From Selaginella moellendorffii (Eukaryota; Streptophyta; Lycopodiopsida; Selaginellales; Selaginellaceae), in contig NW_003314376.1 of the NCBI RefSeq assembly GCF_000143415.4, positions 172,125-236,124 on the forward strand: 64,000 nucleotides of DNA. The letters run 5' to 3'. The first letter of the stretch is position 1. Each line of letters opens with the position of its first letter. Both the position numbers and the translations under genes were made by a program. The notes under the pieces are model-generated. The model was not told the origin of the DNA, made no database searches, and saw nothing but the letters and a program-made list of their open reading frames with translations. Of the stretch, positions 1 to 9,652 are shown piece by piece.

Positions 1-349
1 ATAAACATTTACTTATAAATTACTCATAAAATAACAAAGGACATTTTTTAAAGCTACACTCAAATGGATTTTATAGTAATAAATGTATATTCAGTAATAC
101 TAAATATAGTGAATTTATTCTGTAAATTAGGTCAGAAGGTAAAACCTCTATTAAATAGGAAATATTGCCACTCAGATCTAAATATTATTTAAATTTAAAT
201 TTTTTAAAAATACCTGTTTAATAAAAATATTGCCACGAAAACATTAAGAAATTATTCTTTCGTGTACCAGAATATTTGAAAATATTTTTAATGACTCCTT
301 TTGCTCTCTCTATTATCAGATCTGTATAGGACTACATTAAGTTGTACAT

Positions 350-604
350 TCTTGAGGTCAGTAGGAAGGCATTGATTTGCTTGTTACAACTTACAAGTTC
401 CAAAGGCATTAGTTTGGTTTTGGTACAAGATCCAGGCAGGACAACATGCTTGGAATACAAGGAATGGAGAGAGGCCACCTTGAAACAAAATCCATCACCT
501 AGTAAGCTTTTAATAATTGGTTTCTTTGGATTGATCAAGCATGCCCAATATCTCTATTTGTTTGTTCAGAAAAGCAAATGCACTTAAATTTTGAAAGAAT
601 GTGA
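350..604 (+). pseudogene. ORC6 C-terminal exon remnant (A1)
   Basis: This stretch aligns with exons 8-10 of the ORC6 gene at 59017-60540. It shows the CTTGAG/gtcagt donor, an exon with a YKEW motif (ORC6 has YEEW), a gtaagc donor and a last exon with the LNF motif followed by TGA at 602-604. The acceptor before the YKEW exon has lost its CAG, and exons 1-7 are absent, so it cannot make ORC6. It marks where the inverted copy of the ORC6 locus was cut. The TGA after LNFERM indicates the ancestral stop. Confidence 0.7.
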
Positions 605-799
605 AGGTGACGTTTCCAATTTTGAACTTTTGTAAGAAAAACAAGTTACTCATTTTAAAAGACTTTTAGCTATACAAATATGTAGCTAAATATGTTTACT
701 AGCAAACCAAAATACCAATTACTATTAGTGTTTAGACAATTTGATTGGTACAGAAGACCATACCAGTTGATTTATATTGTGTTGGTTTTACCAATTGCT

Positions 800-1120
800 T
801 TACTCCTCTTGCATAACACTGCAAAGCAAAACACTATCCCTCTTCCTCCTCCTCTTGTGATTACTATTACTATAATATGTATTATTATTATAAGCATTAG
901 TAACATTCTTCATGGTTGCCTGCAGATGCAGCTTCTTGGCTATAGGAACTTGCTGGAGATGGTGGGATTTCCAAAGCTCATCTCTCAAAAGGCTCTTGAA
1001 ATGCAACAAAAGCTGCCAGAATCTCCAAGGATGAGTATTAGAATGGTGAAGAGAAAAGTTTAGCATTTTTGTTTCTTTGCTAAGGCGAGATAGCTCAGAT
1101 GGTAGAGCGCTTGCCATCAA
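800..1120 (-). CDS. Hypothetical ORF, A-side homologue of the B-module small ORF
   Basis: This 106-codon ORF runs antisense to the ORC6 remnant. It is the diverged counterpart of the plus-strand ORFs at 35025-35420 and 58647-59042, sharing the phrases ATMKNVTNAYNNNTY and THPWRFW. It is preserved in A1, A2 and A4 (28701-29021, 63362-63682). No known domain is visible. Conservation may only reflect recent duplication, so coding status is uncertain. Confidence 0.2.
   Translation of the reverse strand: MMASALPSELSRLSKETKMLNFSLHHSNTHPWRFWQLLLHFKSLLRDELWKSHHLQQVPIAKKLHLQATMKNVTNAYNNNTYYSNSNHKRRRKRDSVLLCSVMQEE
1084..1115 (+). pseudogene. Truncated tRNA-Ala 5' half (A1)
   Basis: The 5' part of tRNA-Ala is recognisable (GATAGCTCAGATGGTAGAGCGC: D-arm and box A). 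The sequence diverges after the start of the anticodon stem, so anticodon, T-arm and 3' acceptor strand are missing. It lies where the complete minus-strand tRNA-Ala genes lie in module B. Confidence 0.75.
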
Positions 1121-1553
1121 AATATGTTTGATTATTGGACAGTTCCAGGCGTTTTGACCGATTTTACTGGTGTTGACCTTTGGGGAGCTATGGATGGATG
1201 TTGCACCGTGAGACTGTCAACAGAGCCATGCATAGATATTTATCTTGTGTTTCTTTTTCCCACTTTTTTGCAAACGAGTAAAAAAGTTTCGTTCACTGCA
1301 AGTCCATTAGGATTGAGCCTGGAAAGGAGTTGCCATCAAATTAAAGATGTCTTATCTTTTTGAAATATTGACCACTTCGTGATTGTGAGATTAAATCGCT
1401 GTCCACATCTAGGTTTGGGCTCCAGTTCTTCAAGGTGACGCTCCAGTTCGAGCCCCAGCGCCAGCTGCTTTCGTTCACCCTGCTCGCGGCCACCCTGCTC
1501 ATCTAGCTCCAGCGCCTGATGCTCGCCACCACGATCCAGCTCCAGCAGCAGCA

Positions 1554-2018
1554 GTGTACCATCATCATCACGGTGATGGAGCTCCTCTGGTTGTTCACCA
1601 CCATCACCATGGTCACCACCATGGTCACCACCATGGAGGACGCCACAACCACCACCACCACCACCACCACCACCACCATCGTCGCGAGGGTCACGACGCA
1701 GCAGTGGCCACACCAACACCCGCAGCAGTAGTTACAGTGGTTCGGAGGACGCCGTGGTCGCTGCTCCAGCTTCTTCTGTGGGTTTTGGTTGCGATCTTGG
1801 TGCTGCTCGCATTCTTTTTGCTCGTGCGATGGATGTTCTCTCGGAGGAAGCAGCGCAGTAATGCGATCTTTCAGGATCCCGGGTGGCAGATCGAAGTTGT
1901 GGTGGACGATTCTCTGACTGAGAAGAAACAGCTGGAAGCTCACACTCGTGGTTCGCACAGCAATGGCACTCTGGGATTCTCCTCAAAGTGTCCTGCCAAC
2001 ACTGGCAGTGACGCGTAA
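1554..2018 (+). pseudogene. Truncated His-rich single-TM protein ORF (A1)
   Basis: Same reading frame as the complete ORFs at 29488-30258 and 45727-46482: His-rich stretch, then a hydrophobic segment, a basic FSRRKQR stop-transfer and an acidic tail ending at TAA (2016-2018). A deletion of about 339 bp just upstream, at the short repeat AGGTTTGGGCTC/AGGTTTAGCTC, removed the first third, so this copy starts at an internal Met. Confidence 0.5.
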
Positions 2019-2027
2019 GTCAGCACA

Positions 2028-2360
2028 GTGCATGCCTTGTCACATGGAAGATTGTGTACAAACAATCTTCAAGGAGATGAAGTTGCAGAGCAACAAGACA
2101 GCAGGGTCTTGCTCACGGACGGTGAAGATCACATACAAGGGTCCACTGGTGGAAGTCACCAGACTTGGAAGTTATTGCGCAGCTGGCTCGGAACATGGAC
2201 TGGAAAGTAGAGCAGGAACCTACCAAGTTTCGATTTGACTGAGCTATCCTCTAGAGGTGACGGGGGAGCAGACGTTAGTGCACCTCCAAAGGCCAGAGAA
2301 GTTGCTTGAGACGAAAGGTTTGAGAAAAGGTAACGTACTACTTTTGCTCTCTGTTCTTGC
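2028..2360 (+). pseudogene. Unrecognised ORF remnant (A1), homologous to B-module minus ORF
   Basis: Downstream of the His-rich ORF the sequence matches the minus-strand ORFs at 5349-5759 and 33319-34056, including the phrase LARNMDWKVEQEPTKF. In A copies this frame is closed by a TGA after KFRFD. A plausible short intron (GAAAAG/gtaacg ... ttgcag/GTGC) lies at about 2328-2361. I do not recognise the family. Equivalent remnants lie at 30268-30600 and 46492-46826. Confidence 0.35.
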
Positions 2361-2469
2361 AGGTGCTCAAATCTCAACTTCGATGAGAAGAAGCAGAGCA
2401 GGGCATAGCGGCCAGATAGGTTTCTCCAGAGTCAAGAGCATCATAAGCCAGGAATCAAGCAAGTGCAAA

Positions 2470-2990
2470 ATTGTGGAAGTATGGTCGAAGTCTACACTGC
2501 GGCTTGCAACACAGGTTGTTTGACAGGATGGGACGAAGAACAGGATAGGTTGGTCTACCTCGCAAATTAACCCAATGCATTCGTCGCAAGCAGCCTCGTG
2601 GACATGTTGAAGCATCAGAAGTGTTCAGGAGGACAAAGAAACACGACGTTGGTTGCCTGGAACACGATCATCATGGGACATGCACGTCTTCTATCAGATG
2701 CAACGAGAAGCTGGCCTGCCTCCAAACGCTGAGACTTTGCATGGAGCAGCAAAACGTCGTTTCCTGGGATTTGCCAAGAACAACCTTTGCTCTTGAGTGC
2801 TATGAGCAAGCCGCAGACTTTCATGGTGGCGCTCAAGGCATGCGGTGACTTAGCAGAGAAGAGGCTCCACTCGCAGATCTGGGAGAGAAATCTGGAGGGA
2901 ATCCACTACTCAGCGTGGTCGCTCAATGAGAGAAAAGCTTTTCTTGGGAGGTTGGTAAACTTTGCAAGGAAAGAGTGTCATGCAAGGTTG
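2470..2990 (+). pseudogene. PPR protein remnant (A1)
   Basis: Spread over all three frames are fragments typical of plant pentatricopeptide repeats: FVASSLVDM, a SEVF-like helix, TLVAWNTIIMGHA, PNAET and TFMVALKACGDL. Plant PPR proteins bind organellar RNA as arrays of 35-residue helical pairs. Frameshifts separate consecutive motifs and no start or full array survives, so it is a decayed copy. Homologous remnants lie at 30710-31240, 46930-47290, and on the minus strand at 4726-5300 and 33031-33620. Confidence 0.65.
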
Positions 2991-3069
2991 ATGGTACCTG
3001 AAAAGACGCGAAAGGAACTTGGTGAAGAGATAAAAAATATGAGAGACAATACTTATCTCTTAATTAATT

Positions 3070-4230
3070 TGCTGTAGTATCATTCATTGAGTAATTTAGT
3101 TATAAACTTATTTGAGATTAATATTATAGTAGAATAAACAAAAATAAACTAGAAAGTGTTTATACTGAAGTTTATAAATTATAATCAAAAAGATTAATCT
3201 AAATGAACAACAACTATTAGATATTAAAATATCCTAGAATCTCCAAACATAGTTTAAGTATATTCAATACCATAGAAGCTTATTCACGAACCTATTTACA
3301 TTATTATATAGAACTTTTTTCGCAAAACTTCTTTGATTAAACCCATATTAAACTTGTTAGTTAAGTTTCTCCGAGATTTTGTTGTTGATTAGATGTTATG
3401 GTTTTCTTTTAACCATGCTCTGTACAAATATATAACTTTTATAATTATAATTCAAGTTCTTTAAATCTTTTTTAATTTCATATTAGTAGACGAGAAACAA
3501 AAAACATATGAACATTACAAATACTTGGTCAAAGGAAGCAAACACAGCATACTCAAAAGCATTATAGTTGAAAGTAAAAAATAGCCATCAAGCAGGAATA
3601 CCATCATTATGAGTATATAATTCTCAAGTATGGAAGTGATATTATAAATGGGAAGCTTTACAACATCATAATCAACCAATTCCCAAGTTGCAATTACATA
3701 TAAACATTAAAATTCTGAAATCTTTCATCCTTTGCATAGGATGGATCCAAATGTTAAAGTTTGGATTCATCATAACGTCTGAACATGAGGTGAAAAAAAT
3801 AGATATTGGTATTGTATTTGAAACTAAAATAAACTTTATCTATAAATTACACTGAAAACAATATAGGGCATTTCTTATAATTTCACTCAAAGAGAGAGTT
3901 AATTCTTCAATAGAAGAAAAACGTGCAACCATCACGAAACTTAAATATTAACGACCTTGTCTAGATCAGCTGAAAGAAGGCACAAAGAAACTTGCCAAGC
4001 ATCAGCAAGACAAAAGCACACACTTTACTTTGGACAACTCTCTATCATGAAATCAAAAAAGATTTAAAGAACTTGAATCATAGTTACAAAGTTGTACATT
4101 TGTACAGGACAGAATGTAACATCTAATCTACTTGGAGAAGCTTGAGTCCCAAGTTTTCAAGTTAAGTTTAAGTGACCGATATATAATTTCCTATATAAAT
4201 AACCATTTGTGAAATATGATCCAGAGCATG
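3070..4230. repeat. AT-rich centre between inverted modules A1 and B1
   Basis: No gene is seen. The two sides are partly complementary: 3385-3475 pairs with 4060-4140, around the shared phrase TTCAAGTTCTTTAAATC, so the inverted repeat reaches close to the centre. The stretch 3725-3900 repeats the lead-in of module A seen at 62445-62640 (GGATGGATCCAAAT, AGATATTGGTATT). The same centre recurs at 31260-32550. Confidence 0.7.
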
Positions 4231-4292
4231 ATTGTCTCTGATATTTTTATCTTTTGACCATGGTGTGCCCCCTAAGATCCTTTCGCCTGTTT

Positions 4293-4523
4293 TCATCTTT
4301 GTTTGGGTTTTGTTGATGGCTCCGTCAATCTTGCATCACACTCTTTCTCCATTTTCCTCACAAAGTTTACCAACAAGCTCCCGAGATGAGCAACACCTCC
4401 TAATACCCTCTCCACAATAAGATTGTATGTCCATTCCCGTCCCTGAAATAACATGTCATTGATGAAAAAGTCAAACAACAAGATACTTACCATGTGTAAG
4501 GAGATAAGCTCCAGAGACTTCAC
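4293..4523 (-). pseudogene. Unrecognised ORF remnant at inner end of B1
   Basis: This 76-codon ORF reads GREWTYNLIVERVLGG, then LLVNFVRK and ECDARLTEPS. The A-side counterpart at 2930-3000 reads RLVNFARK and ECHARLM, confirming inverted homology almost to the centre. A near-identical copy lies at 32611-32868. No family is recognised; it may be the tail of the PPR-like gene. Confidence 0.3.
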
Positions 4524-4725
4524 AGCTTTTCATGAAACTACCAAGCTTCAGTTTCGCCTTCACAAGAAGGTACTTGACTTACGTGATGCTTAGGCCAAGA
4601 TGGTCGAGCTAGTTAGAAGTCTCTGACTTCAAGCTGTTTTAGCTATAAGATGAAACAAAAAAGCTATGAACTAAAAACTATAGTACCTATGAACATCATG
4701 CTTTGTAAGGCACTCTCCAGGTACT

Positions 4726-5300
4726 TCAAATGAGTAGTGCAAGAGGAAGTGCCGGAGTAATACTGAACTTGGGGCAGAAAACTTCTTGAGATGCAGCCAC
4801 GTCTCCACACTTCCTATAGAATGTGATGAGTGAGCACGCGAGTAGTGGATTCCGTCCAGATTTCTCTTCCAGATCTGCGAGTGGAGCCTCTTCGCCTAAG
4901 TCGCCCCGTGCCTTGAGCGCCACCACGAAAGTCTGAGCGTTTGGCTGCTGGCTTGCTCATAGCGCTCGAGAGCAAAGGTTGTTCTCGGTGTATCCCAGGA
5001 AACGATGTTTTGCTCGGCGTTTGGAGGTAGGCCAGATTCTCGTTGCATCCGATAGAAGAAGTGCATGTCCCGTGATGATCGTGTTCCAGGCATGTTTCTT
5101 CGTCCTCCTGAACACTTCTGACGCTTCCACATGTCCACGAGGCTGCTTGCGACAAATGCATCGGCTTCGTATTCACAATTTGTGAGGCGAGAGTCTTGCT
5201 TTCCAGGATAGGTAGACCAACCTATCCTGTTCTTCGTCCCATCCTGTCGAACAACCTGTGTTGCAAGCCGCAGTGTAGACTTCGACCATACTTTCACAAT
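4726..5300 (-). pseudogene. PPR protein remnant (B1)
   Basis: Minus-strand PPR fragments: ADAFVASSLVDM, then ASEVF and WNTII equivalents in other frames, FMVALKARGDL and SLITFYRKCGDVAASQEVF. The last is a good match to the PPR helix phrase with KCG and VF. Frames change several times and stops intervene. It is the inverted counterpart of the remnant at 2470-2990, as expected for an ancestral PPR gene in the duplicated locus. Confidence 0.65.
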
Positions 5301-5348
5301 TGCACTTGCTTGATTCCCAGCTTATGATGCTCTTGACTCTGGAGAAAC

Positions 5349-5759
5349 TTATCTGGCCACTATGCCCTGTACTGCTTCTTCTCTCGAAGTTGAGATTTGA
5401 GCGCCTGCAAGAATAGAGAGCAAAAGTAGTACGTTACATTTTCCCAAACCTTTCGTCTCGAGCAACCTCTCTGGCCTTTGGAGGTGCACCAACGTCTGCT
5501 CCCTTGTCACCTCTAGAGGATAGCTCGTAAATCCTTCATCAAATCGAAACTTGGTAGGTTCTTGCTCTACCTTCCAATCCATGTTCCGAGCCAGTTGTGT
5601 CATAACTTCCAAGTCTGGCGACTTCCACCAGTCAACCCTTGTATGTGATCTCTGGGTGAGATCACTGTCAGTGAGCAAGAGCCTACTGCCTTCTTGCTCT
5701 GCAACTTCATCTCCTTGAAGATTGATTCTACACAATCTTCCCTGTAACAACACATGCAC
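5349..5759 (-). pseudogene. Unrecognised 136-codon ORF (B1)
   Basis: This open frame contains GRLCRINLQGDEVAEQ, PDLEVMTQLARNMDWKV, EQEPTKFRFDEGF and QTLVHLQRPERLL. It is longer than its A-side equivalents, which have a TGA after KFRFD. The A-side donor GAAAAG/gtaacg reads AAAATGTAACG here, so the intron may not be spliced. No domain is recognised. The 33640-34056 part of the longer 33319-34056 ORF is the same in B2. Confidence 0.35.
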
Positions 5760-5768
5760 TGTGCTGAC

Positions 5769-5987
5769 TTACGTGTCACTGCCAGTGTTGGCAGGACACT
5801 TTGCGGAGAATTCCAGTGTACCATTGCTGTGGGAACTACGAGTGTGAGCATCCAGCTGTTTCTTCTCAGTCGGTGAATCGTCCACCAGAATTTCCAGATG
5901 ATCTGTCACTTCGATCTGCCACCCGGGCTCCTGAAAGATCGCATTCCTGCGCTGCTTCCTTTGAGATAACATGCATCGCTCAATCAC
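5769..5987 (-). pseudogene. Tail of the His-rich TM protein, without its membrane segment (B1)
   Basis: The frame matches the last third of the His-rich ORFs (QRKQRRNAIFQEPGWQIEV ... KCPANTGSD, then TAA). The hydrophobic segment and His-rich region are replaced by unrelated sequence immediately upstream. A 12-residue insertion after QIEV is unique to this copy. The B2 version is 34066-34269. Confidence 0.4.
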
Positions 5988-6184
5988 GAAATGCTCTCCA
6001 CAGTATAGGTATGATATTTCAAAAAGAGAAATGGATATCTTTCCAATCCTAATGTCCTACTTGCAGTGACACGCCACTTTGCATACTTTGAATAACGAAA
6101 CTCTTTTTTTCCTCGTTTTTCAACTTAGCACTCATTGAATGTGATCATGGAGACACAAGCCATCAGCGTGCACAAACTACTTCC

Positions 6185-6421
6185 CTACAGGAAACTGGGG
6201 AAAAGAAACACGAGATAAATATCTATCCATTGCTGTTTTGATAGTCTCACGGTGCCCAACCGAAAGCATGAGACTGATAGATGCAAAAATGCAAGTTGGA
6301 TTATCTTTGTCATGTAGATGGCATCCTTGTTGTCTTCACGCTCCTGCCTACCAGTCTTCTTTTTCTCGGCCGGTGGAGGTCTCTTATTATGGTTGCCTCT
6401 ATTGCAGACACAACATATCAA
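6185..6421 (-). other. Conserved hypothetical segment of module B (B1)
   Basis: A 78-codon minus ORF with a basic, charged centre (AEKKKTGRQEREDNKDAIYM) is kept in all four B modules (here, 34471-34695, 47469-47705, 58091-58327). B2 carries a small deletion around the PPPAEKKK stretch that changes the frame. Module A lacks most of it. It could be an exon of an unrecognised gene or non-coding sequence preserved only by recent duplication. Confidence 0.25.
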
Positions 6422-6639
6422 AGTAATTTCATAATGTCAGAGGCAAAAGCAAAAGAATTAACCCATCTGGGTACTGGAATAAAAGCCAGTTTGTCACAGA
6501 CGGTAGAGCAGCAATCCAGTGACCCAACAGTGGAGGGAACTAGCACCATCCGGTTTTACTTCTTCCTAGCTCCTCAAGTGGTCAACCATAGTCAACACCA
6601 GTAAAATCGGTCAAAACGCTTGGAATGATTGAAAATAGT

Positions 6640-6712
6640 TGGAGATGCCGGGTATCAATCCCGGTGCCTCTCGCATGCTAAGTGAGCGCTCTACCATCTG
6701 AGCTACATCCCC
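6640..6712 (-). tRNA. tRNA-Ala(AGC), B1 copy, probably degenerate
   Basis: A 73-nt cloverleaf on the minus strand with acceptor GGGGATG pairing CATCTCC, anticodon loop TTAGCAT (AGC) and T-stem CCGGG/CCCGG. A TTTT terminator lies a few bases downstream (plus-strand AAAA at 6632-6635). Two defects are specific to this copy: an A-C mismatch at pair 30-40 (stem CTCAC/GCGAG) and C to T at position 56 of the T-loop, which also alters box B. Probably weak or inactive. Confidence 0.75.
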
Positions 6713-6921
6713 TTAGAATAGAAACAAAAAAGCAAAGCTTTTCTCTTCACTAATCTAGTACTCATCCTTGGAGATTTGGGTGTGTTTTCTCACATTTCAA
6801 GAGTTTTTTGATTGATTCTAGAGCTCTAGCTATGGAGGAAAATACTCAAGGTCATGAGATCTCATCTTGGCAACGTCTTATTAAGTGCTCCAGGTTTGAG
6901 GCCGAGGGATTTGTGAAGCAT

Positions 6922-8039
6922 TGTCGCGAATGTGATTTCGGGTATCGAAAGTTACTTGTTGGCCAGTCCTTACGGACACTCTTACCTTACTGTTGCGATG
7001 GCAGGAGGTCGGTATTGCTAGACCCATTATCAGTCTCCGCCTAAGCTAGTTGAGAAACTGGTCTTCGCGTGTGCACTTGACCAGATGGGCATAAGGACGG
7101 AATTCCTAAGTGCTATTAATCAAGCATACTTGACCTGGTTGGAGAAATTCATTCGTTAACTTACACTTGCTAGTGTTGGGAACCCCTACGATATTGAGCT
7201 TAGTCCCTCAATATCGCTAGATGATAACTTACTGTGTCTGCTAAACACCTTCGCTATCATGCTCTTTGTGTTAGTCTCATTTCGGTCCTAAATGCTATTT
7301 ATGGAAAGTGTCTAGATTTGCTCATTTGGCATATCTATGGAATGTAGAGATTGTTCTAAACACAATGGTGTTCGTCCCGTGTCCAAATTTGCAATCTAGG
7401 AACATTCCATATTTAGTAAGTTTTGAGTTTGTCCCAGAGACTAACTCCTGATACTAAGGGAGGCTTGGGGTGAAAGCCCAAAGCGTGTGTTCCTCAAGAG
7501 GGGGGGGGCTATGAGGGGTTCCAAATGTATAGTAGGGATAGTGGGTAAGTTGGGCATGGCCGACCAACCTAAGGCATAGTCTAGTTCCTGCTTGCGTGCC
7601 TATCCTTGTTCTGCGCCCGGCTTGGGTCTAAGCCCAAGTTCCACACCATGCTAGCTGGTGGAGTACCCATGTCCTCACGTTAGGCCACCGGTATGCCGAA
7701 ATAGCACCAGACTCCGTTTGGCTCCGTTTTGCGTGCTAGTCCTGGCATTGGGATGCTGGTTACTCTAGGTCTATTCCAAGTCACTCCGGGCTCCTATCCC
7801 TTGCTCCTTGGGCTTTATGCTCGGGAGTTTCTCCGTGGTTCGGTTCCGTCACTCCTTGGCTTCGTGCTTGGGAGTTTGGCACCGTTCTTTTGTTTAGTGG
7901 CCCAAGGCCCTAAACCTCGGGTCTCATGGACATGTGGCATGGACACATGGCATATGACATGTGGCATATGTCACGTGGCACAAAGAGGGTTTAGGTTCCG
8001 CTTTGTGGTGTTATCCTATGGTAAATCACCATAGGATAA
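6922..8039 (+). repeat. Left LTR of element 2, first part
   Basis: From 7110 on it matches the right LTR at 23121-24034. Interrupted after GATAA (8035-8039) by LTR element 1; the last 24 bp of this LTR resume at 15275-15298. It contains a poly-G run near 7500 whose length differs between the two LTRs. Confidence 0.85.
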
Positions 8040-9652
8040 TGTAAGCGACTAATTTTTCCATTCTACTTTAGTCACTTAACCACACCTTCGACCACTTGGA
8101 GGAGTCTCACTCACAACCTCCTTAAGTCCAATTCAGGACTTGGGACTTGCTAGCCCCAAGAATGGCATCCATGCCACTCAACACTTGCACCTGGTCCAAG
8201 TGCTCCACGTGTCCGGTCCCAAGACCGACACCCAAAGGTACCACTGACATCTCGGCCCGTTACGCTAAGGCCATGCCCATTCACCTTTGCTGCACTAGTG
8301 GTTCAATACCACTTGCATCACCATCCCGTCTCTCCAAGACTGGGCTATCGGTCCACGAGTGGTCATCCTAGATCCACTCCTTAGCATCCTTAGGATGCCC
8401 ACAGACCTGGGGAATCGCCTTCCCCAAAGTCCCTTTGTCAATTCCTACCAAGTCCCTTTTTGCCCCTGGCCGTGTTTGCCAACACTGCCACTGGATTGAG
8501 GCCCACAGGCCCGACCACTAAGTCCCATGGTCCTCTGGGACTTCCTCACCACACGACTGTGTCCTTGGTCACTACCCCAGAGGACTGCTCCTCTTCCTTT
8601 CCACAGTCTAGGCCTTTGGGACAACATTTCGGAACACCGTGGCCTTACGCGAGCCACCTGGGTACTCTCCCCGCCTTTCGCCTTTAGGTGCTCTAGCCAT
8701 GGGCTTAGAGCGAGGTTCCGTTGAGCCACACCTGGTATCCAAGTAGGTAGTGCCACCCACACTTGGACTGGGAGCATCGGCCAGTTGATCTCCCGGGGGA
8801 ACTAGAGCCGGCTCTTGAACACTTCACCAAGCTACCCCGCTTGTCGGTCCGTGTTCACTCTAGTCTTGGACTTCCCAGTGGGCATCTCATCACCCAACAC
8901 TGGGTCCGGCCTTCCTGGGCCAAACTGGCCTTTCCTGGCCAAACTGGCTCCACTGCAGTCCTCCCCCTACTATACTTTTGGAGCTCCCCAAACCCCCCAG
9001 GGTCTGGGAGACGAACGCTTTGGGCTTTCACCCTCTCAGGCTCCAGACTCGGACTCGGACTCGGACTCGGACTCGGACTCGGACTCGGACTCGGACTCGG
9101 ACTCGGACTTGGACTCGGATTCGGACTCGGACTCGGGCTCGAGCTCGGTCTTGGCCTCGGCCTCGGTCTCGGTCTCGGTCCCGATCTCGGTCTCGGTCTC
9201 GGTCTCGGTCCCGGTCTCGGTTCCGGTCTCGGTCTCGACTTCGGACTCCATCTCGGACTCCATCTCGGACTCCATCTCGGGTCCATCTCGGACTCCACTT
9301 TGGACTCCAACTCGGGTCCATCTCGGGTCCACCTCGGACTTCATCTCGGACTCCATCTCGGACTCCATCTCGGGTCCATCTCAGACTCCATCTCGGACTC
9401 CATCTCGAGTCCATCTCGGACACTCCCACGTGTCATGTGTTGGTCCTTTTGGGTCCCTTTTTGGAGCCTTGCCTTTTGCTCGCTTCGTGCTCGTTCCTTG
9501 AGCACTTCGTTGGGAGTTCCACTCCCGCTCTTGACTTTTCAAGTCGGAGCTTTTGGTCCAAACGTATTACGCTCGTTTGGCTCTCGCTTCGGCCACTACC
9601 ATGTGGCGCCCTTCCGGCTCCACTTTGGGGCCTAGGGATTTTGTGTCTCACA
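8040..9652 (-). repeat. LTR of element 1 (left copy)
   Basis: 1613 bp. It differs from the right copy by scattered transitions and by a longer CTCGGA hexamer array (about 9045-9240), which explains most of the 42-bp size difference. The hexamer array gives artefactual ORFs on both strands (SDSDSD, GLGLGL, RTRTRT). A looser GGACTCCATCTC-type array continues to about 9420. Confidence 0.92.
9045..9420. repeat. CTCGGA hexanucleotide and derived tandem array
   Basis: A pure (CTCGGA)n stretch grades into CTCGGT and CGGACTCCAT variants. Because the unit is six bases, every frame is open on both strands, which makes 110-290 codon ORFs with no real protein character. Right-LTR counterpart: 14695-15030. 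Confidence 0.9.

Larger units (their letters stand above)
1..3069 (+). repeat. Module A, copy 1 of a tandem segmental duplication
   Basis: The window opens inside the AT-rich head of this module. The same sequence, in the same order, recurs at 27888-31260, 44116-47290 and 62416-64000. In order it contains an ORC6 3'-end remnant, a truncated tRNA-Ala, a His-rich ORF, an unrecognised ORF and a PPR remnant. Nearly all of it also aligns, more diverged and reversed, with module B (4230-6921), so A and B form a large imperfect inverted repeat. Copy 1 lacks about 339 bp that copies 2 and 3 have after position 1420, which removes the start of the His-rich ORF. Confidence 0.9.

Noticed and set aside
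1503-1958. Minus-strand ORF rich in Val and Gly opposite the His-rich ORF
   Set aside because: It is the complement of a CAC/CAT triplet tract and lacks coherent domains; the plus frame has the membrane segment and conserved tail. The same holds at 29743-30198 and 45982-46422.
7441-8039. Possible gene with GC-rich ORFs (7729-8034, 23741-24035)
   Set aside because: It is LTR sequence of element 2, present in both LTRs with small frame differences; no protein character.
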